Assembly (NCBI RefSeq): GCF_023022965.1
Contig: NZ_CP095462.1
Span: 1,302,001-1,366,000, forward strand
Direction: 5' to 3'
Origin: Ectobacillus sp. JY-23
GTDB lineage: Bacteria > Bacillota > Bacilli > Bacillales > Bacillaceae_G
DNA length: 64,000 nucleotides
Positions 16,938 through 27,461 of this stretch are shown in pieces; within the stretch, counting starts at the first letter, position 1; every line of letters begins with the position of its first letter. Position numbers and translations under genes: made by a program. The notes beneath the pieces were generated by a model, which saw nothing but the letters and a program-made list of their open reading frames with translations, had not been told where the DNA came from and ran no database searches.

Positions 16938-17984
16938 TTATAAAAATAAATGTTTTATTTCAGTTTCAAAATCTCCTCTTATAATGCCCTTTTCTGTAAT
17001 AATGCCTGTAATTAAATGATGAGGCGTTACATCAAAAGCCGGGTTGTATACTGCAACCCCTTCGGGTGCTGTTTGAATACCTTGGATATGTGTGACCTCT
17101 TCAGCTGAGCGCTCTTCAATGACAATATCAGCACCGGTTTGCAAAGATACATCAAATGTAGATAAAGGAGCGGCTACATAAAACGGAATCTCAAAATACT
17201 TGGCTAATACAGCTAGACCCAAAGTACCAACTTTATTTGCAGTATCACCATTAGCGACAATTCGATCTGCGCCGACAATAATTGCTGCGATGCTCTTATT
17301 AGCAATTGTACTTGCGGCCATATTATCTGTGATCAAAGTTACATCTACATCTGCTTGTTGCAACTCCCAAGCGGTTAAACGTGCCCCTTGCAACACTGGA
17401 CGTGTTTCACTCGCATAGACTTTTATATGCAACCCCTTTTCCTTCGCCACATAAAAAGGAGCCAACGCCGTTCCATAACGAGCTGTAGCAATACTTCCAG
17501 CGTTACAAATTGTTAGTACAGCATCTCCATCATTAAAAAGTGTTAAAGCATGCTCACCAATTGCACGGCACACTTCTTCATCTTCTTGCTGAATTGCAAT
17601 TGCTTCAGCTTCTGCCAATGCGATTGCTTCGCCCACTGATAAAGCCACTTGAATTGCGGCAGTTACACGGTTCAGTGCCCAAAATAAGTTGACTGCTGTA
17701 GGTCTTGAGCTAGCTAAATAAGATTTTGCCGAGTCAAAGATTTGGAGAAATGTTTCCATCTCCTCTGCTTTGGTGGCTTGAGCGGCAAGTACCAGACCGA
17801 ATGCAGCTGTAATACCGATAGCCGGCGCTCCCCGAACCTCTAAAGCTACAATACTATCCCACACCTCAGTCACTGTTTTTAGTTCTTTGTAATACACCTC
17901 AAGTGGTAGCTTTGTTTGATCTAATAAAATAATAGATTGCCCTGTCCATTGAACAGAGCGCGGTACATTTAACCCTACAGTCAT
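16938..17984 (-). CDS. mtnA: 5-methylthioribose-1-phosphate isomerase
   Basis: 348 residues, family-typical. It isomerises 5-methylthioribose 1-phosphate to 5-methylthioribulose 1-phosphate in methionine salvage. Key elements seen are [13 protein letters not shown], the catalytic Cys in [12 protein letters not shown], the Asp in [12 protein letters not shown], and [10 protein letters not shown]. Its start overlaps the mtnK stop by 4 bases (ATGA), so the two genes are translationally coupled and share the S-box upstream of mtnK. Confidence 0.97.
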   Translation of the reverse strand: MTVGLNVPRSVQWTGQSIILLDQTKLPLEVYYKELKTVTEVWDSIVALEVRGAPAIGITAAFGLVLAAQATKAEEMETFLQIFDSAKSYLASSRPTAVNLFWALNRVTAAIQVALSVGEAIALAEAEAIAIQQEDEEVCRAIGEHALTLFNDGDAVLTICNAGSIATARYGTALAPFYVAKEKGLHIKVYASETRPVLQGARLTAWELQQADVDVTLITDNMAASTIANKSIAAIIVGADRIVANGDTANKVGTLGLAVLAKYFEIPFYVAAPLSTFDVSLQTGADIVIEERSAEEVTHIQGIQTAPEGVAVYNPAFDVTPHHLITGIITEKGIIRGDFETEIKHLFL

Positions 17985-19156
17985 GCTGTCACCTCATCAC
18001 TTGTTTGTAGCAACACCTCTTTAAATACGGCGATATGTACAGGAAATTTGCTCAATAACAGCGCGCTTCCGTAACGAAGTGCATGCTGCTTGGCACGAAG
18101 TCTGCTTACCTCATTTTCTATACCATCCAAGTCTGCAACATGTGCCAATCCAATCGTCCGGCGAATAACTTCGCATCCTGCAAATAAAACTGTATCATTT
18201 AAAACCCCTTGAAGAATGTGTTCCAGCCACTTTTCACTTGTTGTATACGCTTCTTTCCCCTCCCGTTTCCATAAATCTGTAAAAGTCTCAACAAAAACAA
18301 ACCATGTTTTTTCTATATGTTCAAATAAAATAGTTCGTTCATGATACGGGCGAGAAATAGCATTTAGTAATAAATTTGCAAAAAATTGCCCTAAATCAAA
18401 ACCCATTGGCCCATATGTTGCAAACTCTGGATCAATTACTTTAGTTTCCGTCTTTGAAGCAAAAATGCTCCCCGTATGTAGATCGCCATGAAGTAAAGCC
18501 TCTTTACAGGTTAAAAATTTATATTTAGCCTGCGCGACTTGTAAACGCAATTCTTCGTTTGCCCATAACTCTTCCACTCGCGGTTGTAAAGCAACTTCAA
18601 ACGCATTTGTATCAATATTGGCAAATGGATCTGTAAAGACGAGATCTTCGGTAATTTTACATAAGTCCGGATTTACAAAATTCCCATCCAGCACTCGTTT
18701 TTCCTGCGTATCCATTCCAAAATCTGATGTATAAAATAAGGTCTTTGCTAAAAATTCGCCAATGTGCTCAGATAAAAGTGGGTATGTTTCACCTTCAATG
18801 AAACCTGTTCTGGAAATCGTTAGGTGGGATAAATCTTCCATCACTGTAACAGCTAACTGTTCATCGTGATAATACACCTGTGGAACAAGGTGAGGTACAT
18901 ATTTTGCCTGAATTTGCAAGGCTTGGCTCTCAATAGTTGCTCGTTTTAAGGAAAGTGGCCAACTTTCACCAACTACCTTTGCATATGGTAACGCTTGTTT
19001 AATAATAATACTTTTATCCGTTCCGATAATATGAAATACCAGATTTAAATTTCCATCCCCGATTTCACGACAAGTTATAGTCTCAGTATCTGTAAAATAT
19101 CCTAGTTTCCTTGCTAACGAAACCGCTTGTGCTTCGTTCAAAGGTTGATATGTCAT
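17981..19156 (-). CDS. mtnK: 5-methylthioribose kinase
   Basis: 391 residues. It phosphorylates methylthioribose using ATP. It is an aminoglycoside-kinase-like fold with the P-loop-like [10 protein letters not shown], catalytic [10 protein letters not shown] and the metal-binding [27 protein letters not shown] lies before the ATG. It is the first gene of mtnKA, about 30 bases after the S-box terminator, so transcription is predicted to be repressed by S-adenosylmethionine. Confidence 0.97.
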   Translation of the reverse strand: MTYQPLNEAQAVSLARKLGYFTDTETITCREIGDGNLNLVFHIIGTDKSIIIKQALPYAKVVGESWPLSLKRATIESQALQIQAKYVPHLVPQVYYHDEQLAVTVMEDLSHLTISRTGFIEGETYPLLSEHIGEFLAKTLFYTSDFGMDTQEKRVLDGNFVNPDLCKITEDLVFTDPFANIDTNAFEVALQPRVEELWANEELRLQVAQAKYKFLTCKEALLHGDLHTGSIFASKTETKVIDPEFATYGPMGFDLGQFFANLLLNAISRPYHERTILFEHIEKTWFVFVETFTDLWKREGKEAYTTSEKWLEHILQGVLNDTVLFAGCEVIRRTIGLAHVADLDGIENEVSRLRAKQHALRYGSALLLSKFPVHIAVFKEVLLQTSDEVTA

Positions 19157-19189
19157 ATAGATTCCCCCAAAATGTATGATAGCGGGGTT

Positions 19190-19218
19190 TAAAAAAACCC
19201 CTTTCGCGACGAAAGAGG
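19190..19218 (-). terminator. S-box expression-platform terminator before mtnK
   Basis: On the minus strand, CCTCTTTC and GAAAGGGG arms with a GTCGC loop, then T7. It is formed when SAM binds the aptamer just upstream. Confidence 0.9.
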
Positions 19219-19237
19219 TTTGAAGGCAACTTCTCCC

Positions 19238-19382
19238 CTCTTATCTGTCAGAAAGTTTTCTTTCTGCTGGAATTAGCACCGTGCCTTACAGGCGAATAAA
19301 TCGCCCCATTTCACAATGGTATTACGGTCGGTTGCTGGGTGTCATTGGGCCAAGTCCCTCCACCTGCTCTAGATAAGAGTTT
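19238..19382 (-). promoter_or_regulatory. SAM-I (S-box) riboswitch of mtnKA
   Basis: The minus strand shows the S-box landmarks in order: CTTATCTAGAGCAGGTGGAG, GGACTTGGCCC, CAGCAACC, a long P3 arm, GGCACGGTGCTAATTCC, and GACAGATAAGAG closing P1. A terminator follows at 19190-19218. Confidence 0.97.
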
Positions 19383-19449
19383 TAGTTTTTAGAAAGTTTA
19401 AAGATTACGAAAACGAGCATAACAAGAATAAAACCATTTTGTCAATAGC

Positions 19450-20229
19450 TTATTGATAAATATTTTTACGGCGATCAGCAAAAACCGGAATGCCTTTGCG
19501 TACTTCTTTCACAAGCTCTCTATGAAGTTCACCATATAAAATTCCTTCTTCCTGTCCCAATCGTACAACAACTTCTCCCCACGGATCAATAATGAGACTG
19601 TTACCAGCAAATACATTATTTCGATCTGCGCCAGCCCGATTACAAGCAACCACATAACATTGATTTTCAATAGCACGGGCACGCAATAATGTTTCCCAAT
19701 GCGCTAAACGAGGTAGCGGCCACTCAGCTACAACAAATAAAATTTCTGCACCTGCCACTGTGTGCGTTCTCATCCATTCGGGAAAGCGGATATCATAACA
19801 AATAAAACCTGCACACAACGTGCCTTCAATAGAAAACATCCCTGTTGTACTCCCTGCTGTTAAATATTTATGTTCATCCATCAGTTGGAACAAGTGTGCT
19901 TTACTGTACTCCATCAAGCATTCACCTTGCTTATTATAGACATACATTGTGTTAGTCACATCAGTTCCAATGCGCTTTGCAATCGATCCGCCGACGATTG
20001 TTACAGCAAATTGTCTTGCCCATTTACGAAATAAGGCTTGCACAGCTTTTCCATTCTCATCGGCTAATACATCTAATCGCTGCAAATCATAGCCCGTCGT
20101 CCACAACTCTGGAAGCACTACTACATCTGGTTTACCTAACATTGCTTCCTTCAGCATCACTTCTACAAGTTCTATATTTTTTTCAACATCACCAAAAATT
20201 ACATCGGTTTGCAAACAAGCTACTTTCAT
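19450..20229 (-). CDS. mtnU: Carbon-nitrogen hydrolase, omega-amidase of methionine salvage
   Basis: 259 residues from the ATG with an AGGGGGG ribosome site (a GTG one codon earlier is possible). It is a nitrilase-superfamily member with the Glu-Lys-Cys triad visible: VVLPELWTTG, EYSKAHLF and AGFICYDIRFPEW. In B. subtilis MtnU lies in the same gene cluster and is taken to hydrolyse the alpha-keto acid amide left by glutamine-dependent transamination of ketomethylthiobutyrate. It is divergent from mtnE, which would make that substrate. No S-box precedes it. Confidence 0.88.
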   Translation of the reverse strand: MKVACLQTDVIFGDVEKNIELVEVMLKEAMLGKPDVVVLPELWTTGYDLQRLDVLADENGKAVQALFRKWARQFAVTIVGGSIAKRIGTDVTNTMYVYNKQGECLMEYSKAHLFQLMDEHKYLTAGSTTGMFSIEGTLCAGFICYDIRFPEWMRTHTVAGAEILFVVAEWPLPRLAHWETLLRARAIENQCYVVACNRAGADRNNVFAGNSLIIDPWGEVVVRLGQEEGILYGELHRELVKEVRKGIPVFADRRKNIYQ

Positions 20230-20420
20230 CACGAGTTCCCCCCTAGTTCGTTATCTTCACAAGCTACACTTCTTTCCATACTTCTAAAACTCCTCTTCCT
20301 TCATGCATACTGCTTTTTCTCCACATAGAAAGAATAGTTTACATTTTACTTTACAAACTCCCAACAAGAATATATGATTGTTCACTAGAATTGCAACAAT
20401 TTTCCGAAGAGGTGAAATAC

Positions 20421-21611
20421 ATGAAACATTTCAACCCCTCCACGACATTGACTTCGCTACCTAAGCAATTCTTTGCAGGGCTGGTACAGAAGGTAAATGC
20501 AGTGATAGCACAGGGTCATGATGTAATTAATTTGGGACAAGGAAACCCTGATAGACCAACGCCAAATCATATTATTCAAGCATTACAACAGGCAGTAGGA
20601 GAACCTGTTCATCATAAATATCCACCTTTTCGTGGTCAATCTTCCTTGAAGCAAGCTGTTGCTGACTTTTATGCCAGAGAGTATGGCGTAACAATAGATC
20701 CAGAAACCGAAGTTGCTATATTGTTCGGAGGTAAAGCCGGGCTTGTAGAGCTACCTATTTGCTTTACAGAACCCGGTGATAGTATTCTGGTGCCAGACCC
20801 AGGTTATCCAGATTATTGGTCCGGCGCAGCGTTAGCACGTATAAACATGGAAATGATGCCGCTCTTGCCGGAGAATCAATTTCTTCCTGACTACACATCT
20901 ATTAGTCTAGACGTAGCAAAACGAGCTAAAATGATGTTTTTAAACTATCCTAATAATCCTACAGGCGCAATTGCAACATCAGCATTCTTTGATGAAACCG
21001 TTGCATTTGCGGAACAACATGATATTTTGGTTTGTCATGATTTTGCATATGGTGCAATTGGATTTGAAGGTAAAAAACCTCTTAGCTTCTTACAAACACC
21101 GGGCGCAAAAGATGTTGGAATTGAAATTTATACATTCTCCAAAACGTATAATATGGCAGGCTGGCGTATCGCGTTTGCAGTTGGAAATGCAAGCGTGATT
21201 GAAGGGATCCATGTATTGCAAGATCATATGTATGTAAGTATCTTTGGTGCTGTTCAAGAAGCGGCTCGTCAAGCCTTATTACAACCGCAAGATTGTGTAA
21301 CGGAATTAGTTGCTTGCTACGAATCTCGTAGAAATGCTCTCATTTCTGCTTGTCATCAAATTGGTTGGGAAGTAACTGCACCAGAGGGCTCATTCTTTGC
21401 ATGGCTTAAAGTACCTGAGGGTTATACCTCGCAACAATTTGCAGACATTCTGCTTGAGCAAGCTCATGTCGCGGTAGCACCCGGATCTGGTTTCGGCTCC
21501 CATGGTGAAGGCTATGTACGAGTAGGTCTTTTGCATACAGAAGAACGTCTACGAGAGGCAATCAATCGCATTTCACAATTGGAAATTTTCAAAAAAGCGT
21601 TGACAACTTAA
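20421..21611 (+). CDS. mtnE: PLP aminotransferase, final step of methionine salvage
   Basis: 396 residues from an ATG with GAGGTG upstream. It is class-I aminotransferase fold with NYPNNPTG, the PLP lysine in TFSKTYNMAGWRIAF, and the C-terminal VRVGL arginine region. The placement between mtnU and mtnWXBD matches B. subtilis mtnE, which transaminates 4-methylthio-2-oxobutanoate to methionine. The 191-base divergent region to mtnU contains no S-box, so it may have a separate promoter. Confidence 0.9.
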   Translation: MKHFNPSTTLTSLPKQFFAGLVQKVNAVIAQGHDVINLGQGNPDRPTPNHIIQALQQAVGEPVHHKYPPFRGQSSLKQAVADFYAREYGVTIDPETEVAILFGGKAGLVELPICFTEPGDSILVPDPGYPDYWSGAALARINMEMMPLLPENQFLPDYTSISLDVAKRAKMMFLNYPNNPTGAIATSAFFDETVAFAEQHDILVCHDFAYGAIGFEGKKPLSFLQTPGAKDVGIEIYTFSKTYNMAGWRIAFAVGNASVIEGIHVLQDHMYVSIFGAVQEAARQALLQPQDCVTELVACYESRRNALISACHQIGWEVTAPEGSFFAWLKVPEGYTSQQFADILLEQAHVAVAPGSGFGSHGEGYVRVGLLHTEERLREAINRISQLEIFKKALTT

Positions 21612-21656
21612 CATTTTTTTGCGAAAATCCAATTATTCAAAAAATATAAAGCCATT

Positions 21657-21757
21657 TTATCAAGAGCAGGCGGAGGGACGAGCCCGATGAAGCCCGGCAA
21701 CCGACTTACCTAGTAAGCACGGTGCTAATTCTCGCAGCATAATGCTGAAAGATAAGG
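21657..21757 (+). promoter_or_regulatory. SAM-I (S-box) riboswitch of mtnWXBD
   Basis: S-box landmarks: TTATCAAGAGCAGGCGGAGG, GAGCCCGATGAAGCCC, GGCAACCG, CACGGTGCTAATTC, and GATAAGG closing P1. A terminator and the mtnW ribosome site follow. Confidence 0.97.
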
Positions 21758-21767
21758 ATGCAGATAA

Positions 21768-21796
21768 AAACCTCTCCTTGTCGAGAGGTTTTTTTA
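21768..21796 (+). terminator. S-box terminator before mtnW
   Basis: AAACCTCTC and GAGAGGTTT arms with a CTTGTC loop, then T-run; it lies 20 bases before the mtnW start. Confidence 0.9.
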
Positions 21797-21812
21797 TTGA
21801 GGAGGAATCATA

Positions 21813-23051
21813 ATGGGCGTAACTGCTACATACTTGATACATGACAAACAACATAATTTAATAAAAAAAGCGGAGGGAATCGCACTTGGTCTCACAGTAG
21901 GATCTTGGACCGATTTACCCTTATTAGAGCAGCAGCAATTAAAAAAATATAAAGGAACTATTATCAGTATCGAAGAATTAGAACCGAATGAACAAGCAGA
22001 TGCTTATCTCGGTAAGCCGGCTACACGCGGACTAGTTAAAATTCATTATCCAAGCCTAAACTTTTCTCCTGACCTGCCAGCAATTTTAACAACAGTATTT
22101 GGAAAGCTTTCACTGGATGGTGAAATCAAACTTGTCGACTTAACATTTTCTGACGACATCTTAGCAGCTTTTCCCGGACCTAAGTTCGGAATAGAAGCCA
22201 TTCGGGCTCTTGTGAATGTACACGATCGACCACTTCTTATGAGCATTTTTAAAGGCGTACTCGGACGCGACTTGTCATTTTTAAAAGAACAACTAACAGA
22301 GCAAGCCTTAGGAGGTGTCGATTTAGTCAAAGATGATGAAATCTTATTTGATAATCCCTTAACTCCTTTCACAAAACGCATTACAGCAGGCAAAGAAGTT
22401 TTACAAGAGATATATGAAACGCAAGGAACAAAGACGCTGTATGCTGTTAACTTATCAGGGCGCACATTCGATTTAAAAGAGAAAGCAAAGCGCGCGGTAG
22501 AAGCCGGTGCTGATGTACTGTTATTTAATGTCTTTGCTTACGGTCTTGACGTTTTGCAGTCACTGGCAGAAGACAAGGATATTACTATTCCAATTATGGC
22601 CCATCCTGCTGTTAGCGGTGCCCTAACCTCGTCGGAGTTTTATGGTATTTCAACACCGCTTTTACTTGGAAAACTGCTTCGCCTATGCGGTGCAGATTTC
22701 TCCTTGTTTCCGTCGCCATATGGCAGTGTCGCCCTAAATAGAAAAGACGCTCTGCAAATCGCCCAATTTCTGAAAGAACCTGCCACTTATAAACAAACAT
22801 TCCCTGTGCCATCTGCAGGTATTCATCCGGGACTCGTTCCGCTTCTAATTAGTGATTTTGGCCTAGACTCCATTATCAACGCAGGCGGCGGGGTACATGG
22901 TCACCCAGACGGCGCAGCGGCGGGTGGGCGCTCCTTCCGAGCAGCAATCGATGCAACGCTTCAAGACATACCACTGAGTCAGTACAAAGATGATGCTCTG
23001 CAAAAAGCCTTGTATTTATGGGGAAACCCTTCCGAAGAGGTGAAAATATGA
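21813..23051 (+). CDS. mtnW: 2,3-diketo-5-methylthiopentyl-1-phosphate enolase (RuBisCO-like)
   Basis: 412 residues, form IV RuBisCO. The RuBisCO core motif [15 protein letters not shown] (with the lysine that is carbamylated in true RuBisCO) is present, but the CO2-fixing loop-6 lysine region differs, as in MtnW. The C-terminal [15 protein letters not shown] matches the family. The enzyme enolises 2,3-diketomethylthiopentyl-1-phosphate. GAGGAGG before ATG. mtnX overlaps its end by 4 bases. Confidence 0.96.
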   Translation: MGVTATYLIHDKQHNLIKKAEGIALGLTVGSWTDLPLLEQQQLKKYKGTIISIEELEPNEQADAYLGKPATRGLVKIHYPSLNFSPDLPAILTTVFGKLSLDGEIKLVDLTFSDDILAAFPGPKFGIEAIRALVNVHDRPLLMSIFKGVLGRDLSFLKEQLTEQALGGVDLVKDDEILFDNPLTPFTKRITAGKEVLQEIYETQGTKTLYAVNLSGRTFDLKEKAKRAVEAGADVLLFNVFAYGLDVLQSLAEDKDITIPIMAHPAVSGALTSSEFYGISTPLLLGKLLRLCGADFSLFPSPYGSVALNRKDALQIAQFLKEPATYKQTFPVPSAGIHPGLVPLLISDFGLDSIINAGGGVHGHPDGAAAGGRSFRAAIDATLQDIPLSQYKDDALQKALYLWGNPSEEVKI

Positions 23052-23731
23052 CGATTCAAATCTTTTGCGACTTTGATGGAACAATTACTGAAACAGACAA
23101 TATTGTCGCGATTATGAAGGAATTTGGGCCACCTCAAACAGAAGAGATCAAAAATAAAGTATTATCCCAAGATCTTTCTATCCGAGATGGTGTAAGTCAA
23201 ATGTTTCAGCTTCTTTCAACAGAGTTAAAACATGATATTATTCATTTCTTGCAGCAAAAAGCGCGAATTAGAGCAGGCTTTACAGAGTTTATAGCTTTTA
23301 CACAAAAGCATAACCTGGAGTTTTATGTTATTTCAGGAGGGATGGACTTTTTTGTACACCCACTATTGGAAACGTCAGTTTCACAGGAACAAATTTATTG
23401 TAACGCAACTGATTTCTCAGGCTCTCACATACGTATAGATTGGGTTCATGCTTGTGACAAAGCTTGCGAAAACGATTGCGGTCTTTGCAAGCCTTCTCTT
23501 CTTAGAAGACTTGGTAAAAAGAATGCACTTAAAATTGTCATCGGTGACTCCATTACAGATTTACAGGCCGCTAAACAGGCCGACCTCGTCTTCGCACGTG
23601 ACTTTCTACTAACAAAATGTAATGAACTTGAGATACCTTGCATACCATTCGAAACATTTTACGATATTCAAGATTACTTGCTTCAGAGATTAGGGGTGCA
23701 ACATGAAACAATATTGGAACGAGTTGAGTGA
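23048..23731 (+). CDS. mtnX: 2-hydroxy-3-keto-5-methylthiopentenyl-1-phosphate phosphatase
   Basis: 227 residues from the ATG overlapping the mtnW stop (GAAGAGGTGAAAAT upstream). It is a HAD phosphatase with the nucleophile motif [13 protein letters not shown] at residues 6-18, SGGMDFF, and [10 protein letters not shown] (acidic pair). It removes phosphate to give the acireductone of the salvage pathway. Its 3' end overlaps mtnB by 29 bases. Confidence 0.95.
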   Translation: MTIQIFCDFDGTITETDNIVAIMKEFGPPQTEEIKNKVLSQDLSIRDGVSQMFQLLSTELKHDIIHFLQQKARIRAGFTEFIAFTQKHNLEFYVISGGMDFFVHPLLETSVSQEQIYCNATDFSGSHIRIDWVHACDKACENDCGLCKPSLLRRLGKKNALKIVIGDSITDLQAAKQADLVFARDFLLTKCNELEIPCIPFETFYDIQDYLLQRLGVQHETILERVE

Positions 23732-24332
23732 AATAAAAAAAGATTTAGCCGCTAAAGACTGGTTCCCCGCAACAAGCGGCAATATTTCTATAAAAGTAAG
23801 TGATGAGCCGCTTCAATTTCTCATTACAGCTAGTGGGAAAGATAAGACCAAAATAACTCCGGAAGATTTTCTTTTAGTAGATCAGACCGGTCGTGCGATA
23901 GAAGAGACCCATTTGCGTCCCTCAGCAGAAACGCTTTTACATGTTCATATCTATAATCAAACTAAAGCTGGCTGTGTCCTACATGTTCATACGATAGAAA
24001 ACAATGTTATCTCTTCTCTATACGAGCATGAAGTAACAATTGGCAATCAAGAGATTATTAAAGCACTTGATATATGGGAAGAAGGAGCAAAAATTACAAT
24101 TCCTATTATTGAAAACTATGCTGACATTCCTCTTCTTGGTGAAACTTTTCTTCCTCATATCACAGGAGATACAGGTGCTGTGCTCATTCGAAACCATGGC
24201 ATTACAGTATGGGGGAAAAATGGTTTTGATGCCAAGAGACGTTTAGAAGCATACGAATTTTTATTTCGTTTTCACTTAAAATTATGTTCATTACAAGGAG
24301 GAGCTTATCATGGCACAAATTCGCATTCATGA
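23703..24332 (+). CDS. mtnB: 5-methylthioribulose-1-phosphate dehydratase
   Basis: 209 residues. It is a class II aldolase-fold zinc enzyme: [10 protein letters not shown] near the N-terminus, catalytic acid in [14 protein letters not shown], and zinc histidines in [10 protein letters not shown] and the C-terminal [10 protein letters not shown]. It dehydrates methylthioribulose-1-phosphate. The start overlaps mtnX by 29 bases and its end overlaps mtnD by 23, a tightly coupled operon. Confidence 0.95.
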   Translation: MKQYWNELSEIKKDLAAKDWFPATSGNISIKVSDEPLQFLITASGKDKTKITPEDFLLVDQTGRAIEETHLRPSAETLLHVHIYNQTKAGCVLHVHTIENNVISSLYEHEVTIGNQEIIKALDIWEEGAKITIPIIENYADIPLLGETFLPHITGDTGAVLIRNHGITVWGKNGFDAKRRLEAYEFLFRFHLKLCSLQGGAYHGTNSHS

Positions 24333-24825
24333 AATAAATACACGTATCGAAACAGATGCTGAGGTTGTTTCATTCTTGAAATCACAAGGCGTTATCTATG
24401 AAAAATGGGATATCGACAAATTGCCAACACATTTGCAAGAAAACTTTGCTTTGACAGATGAGAACAAACAAGAAATTTTGGATACTTTTGCTACTGAAAT
24501 TGCCGATATATCTGCTCGACGCGGCTATCAAGCAAGCGATGTAATTTCCTTATCACAGAGCACACCAAACTTAGAGCAGCTTTTACAAAACTTCCAACGT
24601 GAACATCACCATACAGATGATGAAGTTCGCTTCATCGTTAGCGGACACGGCATCTTCGTCATCCAAGGTACAGACGGCCGATTCTTTGATGTAGAACTAC
24701 AACCAGGAGACTTAATTTCTGTGCCTGAAAATGTTCGTCACTACTTTACATTAATGGAAGATCGTCAAGTTGTTGCGGTACGGATTTTCGTTACGACCGA
24801 AGGCTGGGTTCCCATTTATGCATAA
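24310..24825 (+). CDS. mtnD: Acireductone dioxygenase
   Basis: 171 residues. It is a cupin with metal ligands in [15 protein letters not shown] (two His and a Glu) and the later His in ENVRHYFTL. It cleaves the acireductone to 4-methylthio-2-oxobutanoate and formate (Fe2+ form). AAGGAGGAGC is the ribosome site inside mtnB. It is the last gene of mtnWXBD. Confidence 0.96.
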   Translation: MAQIRIHEINTRIETDAEVVSFLKSQGVIYEKWDIDKLPTHLQENFALTDENKQEILDTFATEIADISARRGYQASDVISLSQSTPNLEQLLQNFQREHHHTDDEVRFIVSGHGIFVIQGTDGRFFDVELQPGDLISVPENVRHYFTLMEDRQVVAVRIFVTTEGWVPIYA

Positions 24826-24828
24826 AAG

Positions 24829-24854
24829 CTTGCGCATCTAGCGCAGGTTTTTTT
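24829..24854 (+). terminator. Terminator of mtnWXBD
   Basis: Arms CTTGCGC and GCGCAGG, loop ATCTA, then T7. Confidence 0.9.
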
Positions 24855-24917
24855 ATGCATATCACCTCCTCTCATCCACTACTTTTGTCTATTTTGTGAA
24901 CGTTTTGTGTAAATTTT

Positions 24918-24946
24918 TTGAACTTCACGACTATACTAGATATAAG
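24918..24946 (+). promoter_or_regulatory. Predicted SigA promoter of the following membrane-protein gene
   Basis: -35 TTGAAC (24918-24923), 17-base spacer, -10 TATAAG (24941-24946), 29 bases before the start codon. Confidence 0.55.
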
Positions 24947-24974
24947 AGCTGTTATTTAAAGAGGAGGATTTAAG

Positions 24975-25238
24975 ATGAGTATGATTATATCCCTCATAAT
25001 TGGTATGATATGCGGTATATTCCCAGCTATTTTCGGATTACTTCGTGAGCAATTGGAAATTGGCATATATGGTTTCGTTTCCTGTATTGTAAGCGCTCTT
25101 CTGTTCGGTATATATATATCCATCCCCATTTCTTTTTTGTTTTTGTTGTATCTCGTTAAGAGAACCACAGCTACCAACAAACGTATCATCGGAGAATTGG
25201 TTTCTCTTCCAGTTCAACCTGAATCCGAACGCTCATAA
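24975..25238 (+). CDS. Small membrane protein, 87 residues
   Basis: Hydrophobic N-terminus (MSMIISLIIGMICGIFPAIF) and a second, longer hydrophobic stretch around residues 28-58, then a Lys-Arg-rich turn (KRTTATNKR) and a short polar tail, so two or three membrane helices. GAGGAGG 8 bases before the ATG. The family is not recognised. Confidence 0.7.
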   Translation: MSMIISLIIGMICGIFPAIFGLLREQLEIGIYGFVSCIVSALLFGIYISIPISFLFLLYLVKRTTATNKRIIGELVSLPVQPESERS

Positions 25239-25319
25239 GATAAAAATTACGGTGAAGTTTAGTGAGATCTTAGGAGACAATTTGCATCTGTAATGCAATA
25301 CTTCTAACAAAATCAATAT

Positions 25320-25351
25320 AAAAAGAAACGGGCTTTGACCCGTTTCTTTTT
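25320..25351. terminator. Bidirectional terminator
   Basis: Arms AAAAAGAAACGGG and CCCGTTTCTTTTT; it lies between the small membrane gene (+) and ykwC (-), so it serves both directions. Confidence 0.85.
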
Positions 25352-25398
25352 ACTTATGTTCGTCTAAAACACTAAACAATTCTTGGAAATATAATGCG

Positions 25399-26265
25399 TT
25401 ATCTCTGTATATACGTTGTATAAAGCGCTTGCGTACCATCATTTTCTTTTCCATGAGCAGCTAATTCCTCATACATTGCTTTTGCCATCGCTAAACCCGG
25501 TAAGGATAAATTCATACGCTCTGCTTCTTCTAATGCAATCTTCATATCTTTAATAAAGTGCTTAATATAAAAGCCTGGCGCAAAATCTCCTTTCATCATA
25601 CGCGGTGCGAGGTTGCTTAATGACCAACTTCCTGCAGCTCCTGTAGAAATACTTTTTAGCACCTGTTCAGGGGACAAACCTGCTTGCTTTGCATATGCAA
25701 TCGCCTCGCATACACCAATCATATTAGAAGCAATGGCAATTTGATTACACATTTTTGTATGCTGCCCACTTCCCGCTTCACCTTGTAACACAATGTTTGT
25801 TCCTAACAGCTGTAGTAACGGTAACACCCTCTCAAATACCTCAGCATCTCCTCCCACCATAATGGCGAGCTTCGCCTCTCTTGCACCAATATCGCCCCCA
25901 GAAACAGGTGCATCCAACATATGTATGCCCTTTTCTTTCGCTTGCTTATACAAGTTTTCAGCTAGAGTTGGAGTAGATGTTGTAAAGTCAATACAAATAC
26001 TGCCCCGTTGAGCATATGCCAATATTCCATTGTTCCCTGTATATAATTGTTCGACATCATGAGGATAACCAACCATTGTCATGATAACATTTGCTTGTTC
26101 TGCCAATTCTTGTGGAGTATTAGCCCAAACGGCACCTTTCTCCACCAATACACTTGTCTTTTCTTTCGTGCGATTATGCACTATTACGTTATATCCTCCG
26201 CGCAACAGATGTTGAACCATGCTAGCTCCCATTACACCTGTTCCAATAAAACCAATTGTACTCAT
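25399..26265 (-). CDS. ykwC: Beta-hydroxyacid dehydrogenase, YkwC type
   Basis: 288 residues from the ATG with AAAGGAAG; the longer frame to 26349 has no ribosome site. N-terminal Rossmann motif GFIGTGVMGASM, NAD-binding VHNRT, then DFTTSTPT and the family signature DAPVSGGDIGA, and the catalytic Lys in SGQHTKMCNQIAIA. These are 3-hydroxyisobutyrate dehydrogenase-family features; YkwC-like proteins have an unproved substrate. It follows the beta-lactamase-like gene by 16 bases and may be co-transcribed with it. Confidence 0.85.
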   Translation of the reverse strand: MSTIGFIGTGVMGASMVQHLLRGGYNVIVHNRTKEKTSVLVEKGAVWANTPQELAEQANVIMTMVGYPHDVEQLYTGNNGILAYAQRGSICIDFTTSTPTLAENLYKQAKEKGIHMLDAPVSGGDIGAREAKLAIMVGGDAEVFERVLPLLQLLGTNIVLQGEAGSGQHTKMCNQIAIASNMIGVCEAIAYAKQAGLSPEQVLKSISTGAAGSWSLSNLAPRMMKGDFAPGFYIKHFIKDMKIALEEAERMNLSLPGLAMAKAMYEELAAHGKENDGTQALYTTYIQR

Positions 26266-26281
26266 TTTTGCAACTTCCTTT

Positions 26282-27370
26282 CTAGTTTTTATGAGATACC
26301 ATATCTCGAAACTGTTCGTTGAACGGGTCTCCGATACTGCTCTGCACATTGGAAAATAAAATAACGTAACTGTTCTTTTGTGTACTAATATTATTAAATG
26401 TTGTCCAACCAGATATTACACCATGATTATGGTAAAATGCAGGAGAAATATGAAAACCAAATCCATATTGTTTATAAGCCGATGGAGTAAACATAAGCTG
26501 CACACTCTCCGGCTTTAGAAGTACTCCCTTTATAATTCCTTCATCTAACTTTTTCATATCTTGTACTGTTGTGTACATATCTCCACATCCGAATAACCAA
26601 TCCATGGACGAAATGGGGGCAGGTACAATACCGTTGTCAGTTTTTCTATATCCCTTTGAAATGTTCACATCATCCTTCCATGTTCCAAAGCCAGAACTCG
26701 TCATTTCTACAGGGGTAAAAATATACTTTGCTGCATATTCAGGAAATGCCATGCCTGTGATGCTTTCTATTATATGTGTTAAAACCATATAATTACGATC
26801 CGAATAAGTCCACCCCGTGCCTGCTGCAAAATTCAGCGGTTGTTTTCCAATCCATTCAGCAACTTTCTGGTGTTCTCGTACTTTAACACCGGCGTGCGTC
26901 TTACCTACTCCCATCTCAGGTATACCTGATGTGTGCGTTAACAGCTGGTATAAAGTAATATTTTTTTCTACTGGGAATATCGGTATATACGTGTGAACAT
27001 TTTCATTGAGATTTACTTTTCCCTGTTCATAAAGCTGCAGTATCGCTATAGCTACAGTTGTTTTTGTAATAGATCCTATTTGATACTTTGTCTGAACAGT
27101 ATTCGGTACTTTCTTCTCAAAATCTGCAAATCCGTAAGCTTTCTCTAGTACTGTAATACCATCCTTTATTACTAAGACCGTTCCATTAAAGTTGGCTTGT
27201 TGTAAATATGTATCAAGTTTATTGGTTAAATCATCTACACTGGCTGCCTGTGTAATAGGAATGAGAGACGATTGCCTCTTCTCTTGCTCATTACTGTCCA
27301 GCTTTATTCCAAAGCAACCAGCCATGGCAAATAATATAGCAGCCATCCCAATTTTTATTTTTTTATTCAT
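26282..27370 (-). CDS. Serine beta-lactamase/penicillin-binding-like hydrolase
   Basis: 362 residues from the ATG with GGGGG upstream; the upstream frame lacks a ribosome site. An N-terminal signal ends near AMAGC (possible lipobox). The class C-type active site is S100-x-x-K103 in QIGSITKT, followed by YSDRN in place of YxN, and HNHGVISGW as the HxG motif. Such proteins are often D-Ala-D-Ala carboxypeptidases or esterases rather than antibiotic-resistance enzymes; the substrate is unknown. It follows the GGDEF gene after a terminator. Confidence 0.82.
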   Translation of the reverse strand: MNKKIKIGMAAILFAMAGCFGIKLDSNEQEKRQSSLIPITQAASVDDLTNKLDTYLQQANFNGTVLVIKDGITVLEKAYGFADFEKKVPNTVQTKYQIGSITKTTVAIAILQLYEQGKVNLNENVHTYIPIFPVEKNITLYQLLTHTSGIPEMGVGKTHAGVKVREHQKVAEWIGKQPLNFAAGTGWTYSDRNYMVLTHIIESITGMAFPEYAAKYIFTPVEMTSSGFGTWKDDVNISKGYRKTDNGIVPAPISSMDWLFGCGDMYTTVQDMKKLDEGIIKGVLLKPESVQLMFTPSAYKQYGFGFHISPAFYHNHGVISGWTTFNNISTQKNSYVILFSNVQSSIGDPFNEQFRDMVSHKN

Positions 27371-27430
27371 TTTGAACCCCCTAGTTGGCTTGACCCAACA
27401 CAGTTCCCCTTTTCTATTATCCAAATAAAC

Positions 27431-27455
27431 AAAAAAAAACGCAACATAAGTTGCG
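27431..27455 (-). terminator. Terminator of the GGDEF gene
   Basis: On the minus strand, CGCAAC and GTTGCG arms with a TTAT loop and then T9. Confidence 0.85.
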
Positions 27456-27461
27456 AAATAT

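Noticed and set aside
20230-20420. S-box riboswitch in the mtnU-mtnE divergent region
   Set aside because: No S-box landmarks were found; only the two copies at 19238 and 21657 are real.
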